Below, one piece after another: positions 7,792 through 15,039 of a stretch of DNA of 45,928 bases (the first letter of the stretch is position 1; each line of letters begins with the position of its first letter). The translations under genes and the position numbers were made by a program. The notes beneath the pieces are model-generated. The model made no database searches. It worked only from the letters and a program-made list of their open reading frames with translations, and was not told the origin of the DNA. Origin of the DNA: Actinomycetota bacterium (lineage in GTDB: Bacteria; Actinomycetota; Acidimicrobiia; Acidimicrobiales; AC-14); assembly GCA_005888325.1 (NCBI GenBank), contig VAWU01000068.1, positions 1 through 45,928 of the forward strand, in the 5' to 3' direction.

Positions 7792-9077
7792 GCCGGCGGA
7801 TCCTGACCGCCATCCTCACGGTCACCGTCCTCGCGGTGGTGCTGTTCGGCATCCCGTTGGCGGTCGGCCTACGACGGCTGTACCGCAACGAGGCGGTCGT
7901 CCGGCTGGAGCGCGAGGCCGCGCGCGCCGGCATCGAGGTGCCGGCTTCCTTCGAGACGACCGGTGACCCGGTCGAGCTCCCGACGCGGCACGACGCGACG
8001 CTCATCGCGCTCTACGACCGTCGAGGTCGCAGGCTGCAGGGCCACGGGCCGCCCCGCGCCGACACCGAGGTCGCACGTGCGCTGAAGGGCGCGGTCAGCG
8101 ACGGGGCCCACGGAGGCGAGCTCGTCGTCGCCTCCCCGGTGACGAGTGAGGAGCACATCTTTGCCGTGGTGCGCGCCGCGGTGCCGGAAGGTGCGGTGAA
8201 CGCCCGGGTCCGGCGAGGGTGGCTCACGATGGGTCTTCTCGCCGTCGCGGTGATCGCCCTCGCCGCGCTCGTGGCGCGTTGGCAGGCACGGCGGCTCGGT
8301 CGACCCGTGCTGGCCCTCGCGACTGCCGCCACCAAGCTCGGCGACGGCGACTTCTCGGTGCGAGCCGATGCCGCAGGGGTCCCCGAGGTCGACGCCGCCG
8401 CGTCCGCCCTCAACGCGACCGCCGAACGGCTGGGCGCGCTCGTGGGGCGTGAGCGAACGTTCAGCGCCGACGCATCTCATCAGCTCCGCACTCCCCTCAC
8501 CGGGCTCCGCCTCCAGCTCGAGTCGACGCTGGTCAACCCGCGGGCGGACAGGGACGCTGCGATCGAAAGGGCACTCGGCGACATCGACCGCCTCGAGGCA
8601 ACCGTCGAGGACCTCCTCGCGCTCGCCCGCGACGCGAGCCCCGCCCGTGACCCGATACGAATCGACGGGCTGCTCGCGGACGCCGACCACCGCTGGCACG
8701 GCCCGCTCGCCGCGGCCGGCCGACCGCTTCGGATCGACGCCGGCGCGGAGCTGCCGGCGGTGCGAGCCTCCGCCCCCGCGATCAACCAGGTGCTCGACGT
8801 CCTCATCGGCAACGCCCTCCAGCACGGCCGCGGCACCGTGACGGTCCGGGCCCGCCATGCGCCGCGATCGATCGCGATCGAGGTGTCCGACGAGGGCCCG
8901 GGTCCCCCCACCGACGCAAACGACGTGTTCCGTCGGCGCCCCGCGTCGGCCACGGGGCGGGGCATCGGCCTGGCGCTGGCGCGCTCGCTCACAGAGGCGG
9001 AGGGCGGCCGGCTGACGCTCAGCCGGGCGGGACCGGGGCCCCGGTTCACCCTCCTCCTGCCCGCCCCCGAAGACTGA
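7788..9077 (+). CDS. Sensor histidine kinase, 429 aa
   Basis: Membrane kinase coupled to the preceding regulator by a 4-nt ATGA overlap. TM1 is at about 7-28, a roughly 115-residue extracytoplasmic region follows, TM2 is at about 145-163, and a HAMP-like linker lies at about 164-220. The H-box FSADASHQLRTPL gives phospho-His231, with Gln instead of the usual Glu after His. The N-box is INQVLDVLIGNALQHG, G1 DEGPGPP and G2 GRGIGLALARSL. The HATPase domain is compact but has these boxes. The plus-strand gene ends 13 nt from the convergent GNAT gene, with no obvious terminator between them. Confidence 0.92.
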   Translation: MSRRILTAILTVTVLAVVLFGIPLAVGLRRLYRNEAVVRLEREAARAGIEVPASFETTGDPVELPTRHDATLIALYDRRGRRLQGHGPPRADTEVARALKGAVSDGAHGGELVVASPVTSEEHIFAVVRAAVPEGAVNARVRRGWLTMGLLAVAVIALAALVARWQARRLGRPVLALATAATKLGDGDFSVRADAAGVPEVDAAASALNATAERLGALVGRERTFSADASHQLRTPLTGLRLQLESTLVNPRADRDAAIERALGDIDRLEATVEDLLALARDASPARDPIRIDGLLADADHRWHGPLAAAGRPLRIDAGAELPAVRASAPAINQVLDVLIGNALQHGRGTVTVRARHAPRSIAIEVSDEGPGPPTDANDVFRRRPASATGRGIGLALARSLTEAEGGRLTLSRAGPGPRFTLLLPAPED

Positions 9078-9090
9078 CGCGGGGTCACGC

Positions 9091-9591
9091 TCACGACGAT
9101 CCCGGGCGGTTCCTTCGGTCTCGCGCGTCCAGCCGGAGCGTCATGCAGACACTGTTCGGGCTCGGTCCGTACTCGCCGAAAGGCTCACAGATCTCGAACC
9201 CCGCAGATGCGTACAGAGATCGAGCGGGGGCGAACGCCGCCATCGACCCCGTCTCGAGACTGACCCGGCTGCAGCCGCGAGCGCGAGCGGTGCCGATGAG
9301 GTGGTCGAGCATCGCCCGGCCGACGCCCCTTCCTCGCGCCGCCTCCGCGGTGTGCATCGACTTGAGCTCCGCGTGGACTGCGTCGAGCTGCTTCAGCGCT
9401 CCGATCCCAAGCAGTGCGCCGTTCACACGGATGCTGTAGAACGACACGTTCTCTGCGAGCAGCCCCGTGACGTCGAGCGCATGCACATCCTCAGGCGGGC
9501 CGTGGTGCTGCATGACGACCCGGTGGACCTCGAGGAGGGCCTGCACGTCCGTGGACTCGGGATGGTCAGGTCCGACGACGTACTCGCCCAC
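9091..9591 (-). CDS. GNAT-family N-acetyltransferase, 166 aa
   Basis: Small cytoplasmic acetyl-CoA-dependent acyltransferase. The acetyl-CoA pyrophosphate loop is visible as ARGRGVGRAML (about 85-95), preceded by the strand AELKSMHTAEA and followed by ARGCSRVSLETGSMAAF and ARSLYASAGFE. This is the core pattern of single-domain GNATs related to YsnE-like proteins. The start is a GTG at 9591 with no good Shine-Dalgarno. The acceptor substrate cannot be inferred. It is convergent with the histidine kinase gene. Confidence 0.82.
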   Translation of the reverse strand: MGEYVVGPDHPESTDVQALLEVHRVVMQHHGPPEDVHALDVTGLLAENVSFYSIRVNGALLGIGALKQLDAVHAELKSMHTAEAARGRGVGRAMLDHLIGTARARGCSRVSLETGSMAAFAPARSLYASAGFEICEPFGEYGPSPNSVCMTLRLDARDRRNRPGSS

Positions 9592-9639
9592 CCGCGAAAT
9601 CTACGCGTTGCGACCGCACGCTCGAGCACAGGCGCGCAT

Positions 9640-9665
9640 CGGCGAGACGGGAACGCGTCTCGCCG
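9640..9665. other. Strong 10-bp stem-loop in the gap between PAP2 and GNAT genes
   Basis: The arms CGGCGAGACG (9640-9649) and CGTCTCGCCG (9656-9665) are perfectly complementary around a 6-nt loop. The hairpin lies about 190 nt downstream of the PAP2 stop and 49 nt upstream of the GNAT start, both on the minus strand. There is no oligo-T tract on either side, so it is not a classical intrinsic terminator. It could be a Rho-dependent pause or processing structure. Apart from it, I see nothing in the 265-nt gap 9592-9856. Confidence 0.5.
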
Positions 9666-9856
9666 GTGCGGGCGGCCAGGTGGCGGGCTCAGGCCCTGCC
9701 GCCTGTGGTCGAGGGTGGGCGGGGCGGCCGCCCCCGACGGTTGAAGTGTGAACGGGCGATCGGGCCTGGACAAGCGCGGACGCTCCTTGTTGCGTCGCCC
9801 GTCACCTGCCGTTTCCAACCCTGTCGCTTGCCGTTTCGCGGGGTGCCGGTCGTCGA

Positions 9857-10681
9857 TCAGCTCGCTGCTACACCGGCGTCGATGCGGTCGTCGTCTCCGC
9901 GGTCGACGTGAGCGCCCTGCCGTGCGCTCGCTTCGCCGGCACGAGCCTGTCGGCGGCTCGCGGCGCGGACGGCGATCACGGCGACCGTGAGGCACCCGAG
10001 CCCGAGTAGAGCGCCGACAAGGACGTCGGTCAGGTAGTGAAGCCCGCGATAGACGCGAGCGAACCCGACCATTCCGACGACCCCGGACGCGACAACGGTG
10101 CTCACCACCCGAGCCAGCCTGTTGCGCGTGCAGCACATCACGATGATCGTGATGCCCACGAACAGAACGGTCGCCGCCGCGGTGTGCCCCGACGGAAAGC
10201 TCGTGTTCGACGGTGACGAGTTGAGGTCGAGCACGTCGGGACGCGGCCGCGCCACGACGAACTTCACGGAGAGAAAGACCGTGATCTCGAGTGCAAACGC
10301 GATCGCGATCAAGACTCCCTCCCGCCAACGCCCACGGCGAGCGAGGAAGGTGACCACGACCGCGGCGACGATGATCGCGGGCAGGTCGGCGTGCCCTACC
10401 CGCACGAACTTGCTGACTCCCGATGTCGCCCTCTTCGTCAGATCGTTCAAGCCGCTCGTACGATGACGAGCGAAGTAGTCGCTCACGTGCCTGTCCCAGC
10501 TGCCAACGCTGCCGTTCAAGGCGTGCGTGAGCAAGAGGCCGATGCCGAGCATCAGAGCCGTGAGGACCACGTAGCCGATGACCGTGACCGCGAGGGCCGC
10601 GCGAATCGGATGCTGCGGCGGGGAATCGTCGGCCCGCGCGTCAGTCGCGGGCTCGAGCAGCGAACCGGACGTCTTCCCCAT
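9857..10681 (-). CDS. PAP2-superfamily membrane phosphatase, 274 aa
   Basis: Integral-membrane lipid phosphatase or undecaprenyl-diphosphatase-type enzyme. All three acid-phosphatase motifs are present: K140-x6-RP (ending RPRP at 145-148), FPSGH at 162-166, and R209-x5-H215-x3-D219, with Ala in place of the usual Ser before the Arg. About six hydrophobic segments surround them. I chose ATG 10681 because GGGAGG lies 4 nt upstream; a longer frame to 10738 lacks such a site. The likely role is dephosphorylating phosphatidic acid or isoprenyl diphosphates at the outer face of the membrane. The substrate is not determined by sequence. Confidence 0.88.
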   Translation of the reverse strand: MGKTSGSLLEPATDARADDSPPQHPIRAALAVTVIGYVVLTALMLGIGLLLTHALNGSVGSWDRHVSDYFARHRTSGLNDLTKRATSGVSKFVRVGHADLPAIIVAAVVVTFLARRGRWREGVLIAIAFALEITVFLSVKFVVARPRPDVLDLNSSPSNTSFPSGHTAAATVLFVGITIIVMCCTRNRLARVVSTVVASGVVGMVGFARVYRGLHYLTDVLVGALLGLGCLTVAVIAVRAASRRQARAGEASARQGAHVDRGDDDRIDAGVAAS

Positions 10682-11153
10682 GGTGCCTCCCGAAGGGTTC
10701 CCCGATGCGCCTTTGACGCTGCTCTCGGGTGGGGCCATCGTTGGTGTCTTCGGATTGGCCGCCCGCGGGCTTGAGGTTCGAGGCTCCCGGTGAGGGGCTG
10801 AGCCAGGCGACGCGGCATCGGTCAGAGCGAGGAGCCCCTGAGGCGCGCGTCAGCGAGAACGTTCCGAACGGTCCTCGCTGACGCGGGCGACCGGGGCCCC
10901 TGAGGCGTGGTCGCCGGGATGCCGGGGGAGGCGGACCCCCGACGAGGTGAGTGTGCAGCGTCGCGGCTGCGGTCACAAGCGGCGATCGCCGTAGTGGGGC
11001 AGGACGCGACACCGGAGGAGAGCTACGGCTTTGACCCCATGTCCGCGCGAGCGGTGGGTCGCCGGGGCGGACCCGGGCAATACAGTGCGCCGTGGCGTGG
11101 GTGCGGCCGTAGTTGCGCGCGCGCGTACACGCCGACCCGAAGGAGAGCGCACG
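10682..11153. other. Long intergenic region (472 nt) between divergent PAP2 and DUF1508 genes
   Basis: I find no convincing gene here. It holds the hairpin and 12-bp direct repeats listed separately (10834-10907), a TACAGT hexamer at 11081-11086 that could be a -10 for the DUF1508 gene, and the AAGGAG Shine-Dalgarno at 11140-11145. The rest is GC-rich sequence without recognisable structure. Confidence 0.5.
10834..10907. repeat. 12-bp perfect stem-loop flanked by 12-bp direct repeats
   Basis: The arms CGCGTCAGCGAG (10846-10857) and CTCGCTGACGCG (10874-10885) are perfectly complementary. The 16-nt interior can form a further short stem (CGTT/AACG at 10860-10863 and 10867-10870). The same 12-mer GCCCCTGAGGCG flanks the hairpin on both sides in direct orientation (10834-10845 and 10896-10907). 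There is no T tract, so I do not call it a terminator. The layout resembles a small palindromic repeat element, or the footprint of one. Confidence 0.6.
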
Positions 11154-11468
11154 ATGGCCAAGGCGAAGTTCGTGGTCCGCAAGGGCAGGACAGGCAAGTT
11201 CCGCTTCAACCTCGTCGGCCCCAACGGCAAGATCATCGCCACCAGCCAGGCGTACGAGTCGCGAGCCTCGGCGCTCCGCGGCATCGAGTCCGTTCGCAAG
11301 TACGCGGCCCTCGCGGAGCTCGTGGACCGGGCGGGCACCCGCGTCGTGGGTGGCGCGGCCAGGACGGGCGTACCCAGACGGCGAGCGCTCCCAGCGTCTG
11401 ATGTCGGAGTCGTTCCCTCCGACGAGGCGGTCCGGGGCCAGGTCGTCCGTCCCGACGTCGTGGGATGA
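11154..11468 (+). CDS. DUF1508 (YegP-family) protein, 104 aa
   Basis: The N-terminal half (about residues 3-55) matches the YegP/DUF1508 fold: KFVVRKGRTGKFRFNLVGPN, then KIIATSQAY and RASALRGIESV. This small alpha-beta repeat motif is usually present once or twice per protein; only one copy is clear here, followed by a divergent tail. Start ATG 11154 has AAGGAG 8 nt upstream. The biochemical role of the family is not established. The gene stands alone, convergent with the diguanylate cyclase. Confidence 0.8.
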   Translation: MAKAKFVVRKGRTGKFRFNLVGPNGKIIATSQAYESRASALRGIESVRKYAALAELVDRAGTRVVGGAARTGVPRRRALPASDVGVVPSDEAVRGQVVRPDVVG

Positions 11469-11515
11469 CAGGGTGGGCGCCGGCGGCCGCAGCTCCCGAG
11501 GAGCAACGTCCGTTT

Positions 11516-13345
11516 TCAGCGTGCTGCCGCTTCCCTCGCGTGGCCGACGACTGGAGTCACGGATGGCACGACGCTCTCCGGGTGCCTCTCTTGGAGCGCC
11601 ACCTGATTGCGGCCGTTCGCTTTCGCGCTGTACAAGAGCCGGTCTGCGATGCGGAGCAAGGTGCTGGAGTCATCGGCATCGTCGGGGATCACCGCGACCC
11701 CGACGCTCACCGTGATCGGACGATCGACTCCGTTGACGATCGCCTTGCCAACCGCTTCGCGCACCGCCTCGAACAAGGAGCGGGCGCCATCGCGATCGGT
11801 GTCCGGGAGCAGCACCACGAACTCCTCGCCACCGTAGCGACCGACGAAGTCGGTCTCGCGCAGCCTGTGCCTTATTGCGACGGCGGCTGCCGCGAGGGCG
11901 TCATCGCCCACGTCGTGACCATACGTGTCGTTGATCTGCTTGAAGTGGTCCAGATCGAGCATGCCGAGGGCGAGCGGTGTGGCGGTCCGGCTCGCCAATG
12001 CCACCATCCGCTTGGTGGTCTCTTCCGTCGCGCGCCTGTTCGGTAGGCCCGTGAGCGCGTCGTTGTTGGCGCGGAACTCGGACAACGCAAGGACAGGAGC
12101 GGCTTGAGTGACGCTCTGGCGAATCGTGCGCCGGGCATCGGCATCGATCGGCGTCAGGCGCTCGATGACGATCGACCCGATCACCTCACCGCCCACGAGG
12201 AGCGGCTCGCAGAGCGATGCACCTTCGGTCGTTTGGCACAGCTCACAGCTGACGAGTGGGTCACAACCCGCGCCCTGGTCCTGCGCCTGCCCGAAACGTA
12301 CGGCGAGACACGAACGGGGGGCGGCTCCGGCGAGCGAGTGCTGGAGTGGGGAGCCCTCCGGCACGTCGGTCATCGCCTGGAGACGATCGGCGCTGTTGTT
12401 TCGGTTGAGCACGACGACGGAGACGCCGGCGATCGAACGCTGCAGGTGACGCCGAATCAGCTCGTGCGCGTCGCCTTCGTTCTCGGCGGTCTGGAGCGCG
12501 TGGCTGAACGCGCTCTGAGCCTGGTCGTGATCTCGTGCGCGAAGCTGGTCGCGGACCATCGTGTCCAACGCGTGCCCGAGGTCGGCCAACTCGTCCGACC
12601 CCTCGACCTCGAGACGCTCCGACAGCCGCCCCTCGGCAACGTCGACTGCGTACCGGGCATACGCGCGCACCCGGGGCACCACGCTGCGGATCAGCCAGGA
12701 AAGCAACCCGGCTGCGACCAGGACGGCGCCGCCGACGAGACCGAAGAGCGAGAACCGCGTGAACCGGTAGGTGTGCTGAGCTGCCTTTCTGGATTTGGCG
12801 GCGTCAGCCACCTCGTTGTCCAACACCTTCTCGGTCAAGGCCCTCGCCGGAGCGAAAACGTGCGACACGTCGTCGGCGAGCTTTTCGTCCCTCGCCGCCG
12901 CCTCTGGCCCGTAGTCGGTGGCGTCGAACTCGGCACGTCGCCGTAGCTCGAGGAACGCCCGCCACTGTGTCTCGATGTCGTCCACAGCAGCTCGCTCGGC
13001 GCGGGAGTCGCTGGCGACGGCGGCGCGTAGTTCGGCGATCAAGGACGCCACGCGGAGGCCGTTGGCGTCGAGCCCGGCCTCGAGCTCGCCCCGGCGCTCG
13101 GGGCTGTTCGCGGAGATCACCCGCAGGAGCGCCTGCTCCGTGTCGGCCAGCCGAAGGGCGAGAGAGCTCACCATGTCCGTCGTGCTCAGCTCGTGATCAA
13201 TTTCTATGGCGCGGTCGTTCACCCGCCGCACGCCGATGGTGGCGACGGCGGCGACGACAGCCATAACGATGAGTAGCCCCGCCAGCACCACCCCGAAGCG
13301 GTGGGCGACGCGTAGGCGGAGAACGGGTCGACGAAGGGAGCGCAT
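11516..13345 (-). CDS. Membrane diguanylate cyclase: sensor, HAMP, GAF, GGDEF, 609 aa
   Basis: Makes cyclic-di-GMP from two GTP. TM1 is at about 18-39, an extracytoplasmic helical sensor (about 42-195, four-helix-bundle-like) follows, TM2 is at about 199-218, and HAMP at about 220-272. A GAF-like domain (about 285-425) contains clustered cysteines at 346, 361, 367, 370 and 379. The GGDEF domain has an intact GGEEF active site (505-509) and a product-inhibition I-site RETD (496-499) at the standard five-residue spacing, so it should be active and feedback-inhibited. No EAL domain. The start at 13345 has only a weak Shine-Dalgarno. It stands alone, with a 105-nt gap from the upstream gene on the same strand. 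Confidence 0.93.
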   Translation of the reverse strand: MRSLRRPVLRLRVAHRFGVVLAGLLIVMAVVAAVATIGVRRVNDRAIEIDHELSTTDMVSSLALRLADTEQALLRVISANSPERRGELEAGLDANGLRVASLIAELRAAVASDSRAERAAVDDIETQWRAFLELRRRAEFDATDYGPEAAARDEKLADDVSHVFAPARALTEKVLDNEVADAAKSRKAAQHTYRFTRFSLFGLVGGAVLVAAGLLSWLIRSVVPRVRAYARYAVDVAEGRLSERLEVEGSDELADLGHALDTMVRDQLRARDHDQAQSAFSHALQTAENEGDAHELIRRHLQRSIAGVSVVVLNRNNSADRLQAMTDVPEGSPLQHSLAGAAPRSCLAVRFGQAQDQGAGCDPLVSCELCQTTEGASLCEPLLVGGEVIGSIVIERLTPIDADARRTIRQSVTQAAPVLALSEFRANNDALTGLPNRRATEETTKRMVALASRTATPLALGMLDLDHFKQINDTYGHDVGDDALAAAAVAIRHRLRETDFVGRYGGEEFVVLLPDTDRDGARSLFEAVREAVGKAIVNGVDRPITVSVGVAVIPDDADDSSTLLRIADRLLYSAKANGRNQVALQERHPESVVPSVTPVVGHAREAAAR

Positions 13346-13450
13346 GAGTTTCGGATCGGGGACGTTGTTCCCCTCTCTCCATCGTCACGCGGAAGGGTGA
13401 AGTTGACAGGAGCCGTCGCTCCGACGCGCGGCGGCCCCGAGCGGAGCGAA

Positions 13451-14050
13451 TCAGAGGACGCGAGACACGGTTCCGGGCCCGGCGGCGGGCGCCTTGGGTG
13501 TGAACAACCCGGCGATGAGGTAGACGATCGCTCCGATCAGGGCGGGAACCCCGATCGCGTTGTGGAGGATCAAGCTGGTGCCGCTCACGTGAGGGCGGCT
13601 GATGGCACGGGCGTAGCTGACCATCGAGGCGGCGCAGATGACGGCGAGGGCGGCCGCGATGGTGAGTCGCCGGCGGCGACGACTCGCGTCGGGTGTGCGG
13701 ATCGAGCGCGCCAGTGTGCCGCGTTGCGCGATGGCGACGAGTATCGCGGCTACGAGCAGGACGATCCCGGGTCCGAATCCGGCGAGGAAGCTGAGGGCAC
13801 CGCCGGCGGTGAACACCGTGAGCGTGATGTACAGGGCCCTGTCGCTGTCTCGTTCGGTCATGATGGTCTCCAGTTGGTAGCGAGGAACGGTGACGACGAA
13901 GTCGATGCCGGTGCGGGCCCATGCGGCAGGTGCGCCCATGTGGGTCACGAGGTCGCCGAAGTGCTGCAGGAGATCCTCGCCGTAGACCGTCCGGAAGTCC
14001 TTCGGGTAGAGGCGCAGCAGCGAGCGGTAGAGCGGATGCCGAGCGGACAT
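13451..14050 (-). CDS. Small multi-pass membrane protein partnered with PadR, 199 aa
   Basis: Begins MSARHPLYRSLLRLYPKDFR, the N-terminal cytoplasmic motif (LLRLYPxxFR) seen in proteins and permeases encoded beside PadR regulators. Four hydrophobic segments follow, near residues 75-95, 95-110, 130-150 and 165-188, giving a compact membrane protein. The ATG is 2 nt after the PadR stop (TGACCATG), so they form one operon and this protein is probably what PadR controls. Unlike the longer PadR-linked proteins with this motif, no MacB/FtsX domain is fused here. Molecular function unknown. Confidence 0.78.
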   Translation of the reverse strand: MSARHPLYRSLLRLYPKDFRTVYGEDLLQHFGDLVTHMGAPAAWARTGIDFVVTVPRYQLETIMTERDSDRALYITLTVFTAGGALSFLAGFGPGIVLLVAAILVAIAQRGTLARSIRTPDASRRRRRLTIAAALAVICAASMVSYARAISRPHVSGTSLILHNAIGVPALIGAIVYLIAGLFTPKAPAAGPGTVSRVL

Positions 14051-14052
14051 GG

Positions 14053-14406
14053 TCAGGTCATCCGCGGGCGGAGGTTGCGACGCGTCATGCGCACGAGGCC
14101 TGCAAGTCGGTCGGCCTCGGCGGCGCAGACCTGCCGCCCGAGCCCGCTCAGCCGGTAGTAGCGCCGCCGCTGGTCGTCGCCGGGTGCGGGTCTGCCGGGA
14201 AGCTCGTCGGCCAGCCCATGGTCGACGAGTCGCTTGAGCGTCCCGTACAGCGTTGCCGGGCCCATGCGTACGACCCCGTTGGAGGAACGCTCGACGGCCT
14301 GCATGATCGCGTAGCCATGCTTGTCGCCTTCCGTGAGCGCGACCAACACGTGGAACTGAGCCTGCGGTAGAGGAAGGAAGGATTCGGGGTCGGGACCGGC
14401 CACCAC
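14053..14406 (-). CDS. PadR-family transcriptional repressor, 117 aa
   Basis: Winged-helix regulator: FHVLVALTEGDKHGYAIMQ (about 18-36), then GPATLYGTLKRLVDHGLADE (about 49-68, recognition region) and RRRYYRLSGLGRQ, the canonical PadR wing. The C-terminal helix is short, which fits the small PadR-s2 subgroup. Two GTG codons in tandem (14406, 14403) can start it. There is no Shine-Dalgarno, and a TAGAGT -10-like hexamer at 14410-14415 makes leaderless initiation at the second GTG likely. A palindrome overlaps the promoter, so autoregulation is expected. It heads a two-gene operon with the membrane protein. Confidence 0.9.
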   Translation of the reverse strand: MVAGPDPESFLPLPQAQFHVLVALTEGDKHGYAIMQAVERSSNGVVRMGPATLYGTLKRLVDHGLADELPGRPAPGDDQRRRYYRLSGLGRQVCAAEADRLAGLVRMTRRNLRPRMT

Positions 14407-14409
14407 GCC

Positions 14410-14447
14410 ACTCTATCACTGGACGATATAGTGTCAATCGATAGAGT
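14410..14447 (-). promoter_or_regulatory. padR promoter overlapped by a 38-bp imperfect palindromic operator
   Basis: The outer 8-bp arms ACTCTATC (14410-14417) and GATAGAGT (14440-14447) are perfect inverted repeats; inner bases TnGAC/GTCnA add further dyad symmetry around a centre at 14428/14429. Reading the minus strand, a consensus TTGACA (-35, 14437-14432) and TAGAGT (-10, 14415-14410) are spaced by 16 nt and lie inside the palindrome. A dimeric PadR bound here would block RNA polymerase. The plus-strand NUDIX gene starts 64 nt away and might be affected too. Confidence 0.65.
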
Positions 14448-14511
14448 AACTGCGCTCCGGCGTTTGGCCGGGTGGACGAGCTAACACGAGATCGTCTCGT
14501 AGCGTCTTCCC

Positions 14512-14985
14512 ATGGCTATGCCCGACTATGTGCGACGACTCCGGCAGCGGATCGGACGAGATCTGCTGCTGATGCCATCCGTGAGCGTGCTCGTGCGTGA
14601 CGGCGAAGGCCGAGTCCTGCTGGTGCGCCATTCAGACTCGGGATCGTGGGGCCTCGTCGGCGGTGCAGTCGAAGTCGACGAGCGGCCCGGAGACGCCGCG
14701 GTCCGCGAGACCGAGGAAGAAACCGGATTGCGTGTTGATTTGACGGGACTGATTGCCGCTCTTGGAGGCAAGAAGTTTCGGGTGACGTATCCGAACGGCG
14801 ACGAGACGGCGTACGTGTCGGTGGTGTACGACGCGCGCGTTACCGGCGGAAACGAACGTCCGGACGGCGGCGAGACCATCGACCTCGACTGGTTCCGGCC
14901 CGAGGACTTGCCGACTGTCGACCTGGGTCCGTTCGCCGAAGCCACGTTCGAGGAGCTGGGGTGGCTCGAGCCGAGTCCTGAGTGA
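14512..14985 (+). CDS. NUDIX hydrolase, 157 aa
   Basis: Nucleoside-diphosphate-linked pyrophosphohydrolase. The Nudix box (G51-x5-E57-x7-R65-E66-x-x-E69-E70-x-G72-L) is complete apart from Thr where a hydrophobic residue is usual. A strand SVSVLVRDGEGRVLLVR precedes it and SWGLVGGAVE leads into it. The C-terminal ETIDLDWFRPEDLP is common in cytosolic Nudix enzymes acting on nucleotides or nucleotide sugars. There are two possible ATGs (14512 and 14518) and no strong Shine-Dalgarno. The gene is divergent from padR. The substrate cannot be assigned. Confidence 0.87.
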   Translation: MAMPDYVRRLRQRIGRDLLLMPSVSVLVRDGEGRVLLVRHSDSGSWGLVGGAVEVDERPGDAAVRETEEETGLRVDLTGLIAALGGKKFRVTYPNGDETAYVSVVYDARVTGGNERPDGGETIDLDWFRPEDLPTVDLGPFAEATFEELGWLEPSPE

Positions 14986-15039
14986 CGGCGGTGGCGTTGG
15001 AACCGGCCAGGCCGTGCGTCGAGGGGCGCGGAAAGCGAC

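Noticed and set aside
10391-10818. Small plus- and minus-strand open frames around the PAP2 start
   Set aside because: No ribosome site or domain; they overlap the PAP2 gene or its promoter region and have compositional shadows only.
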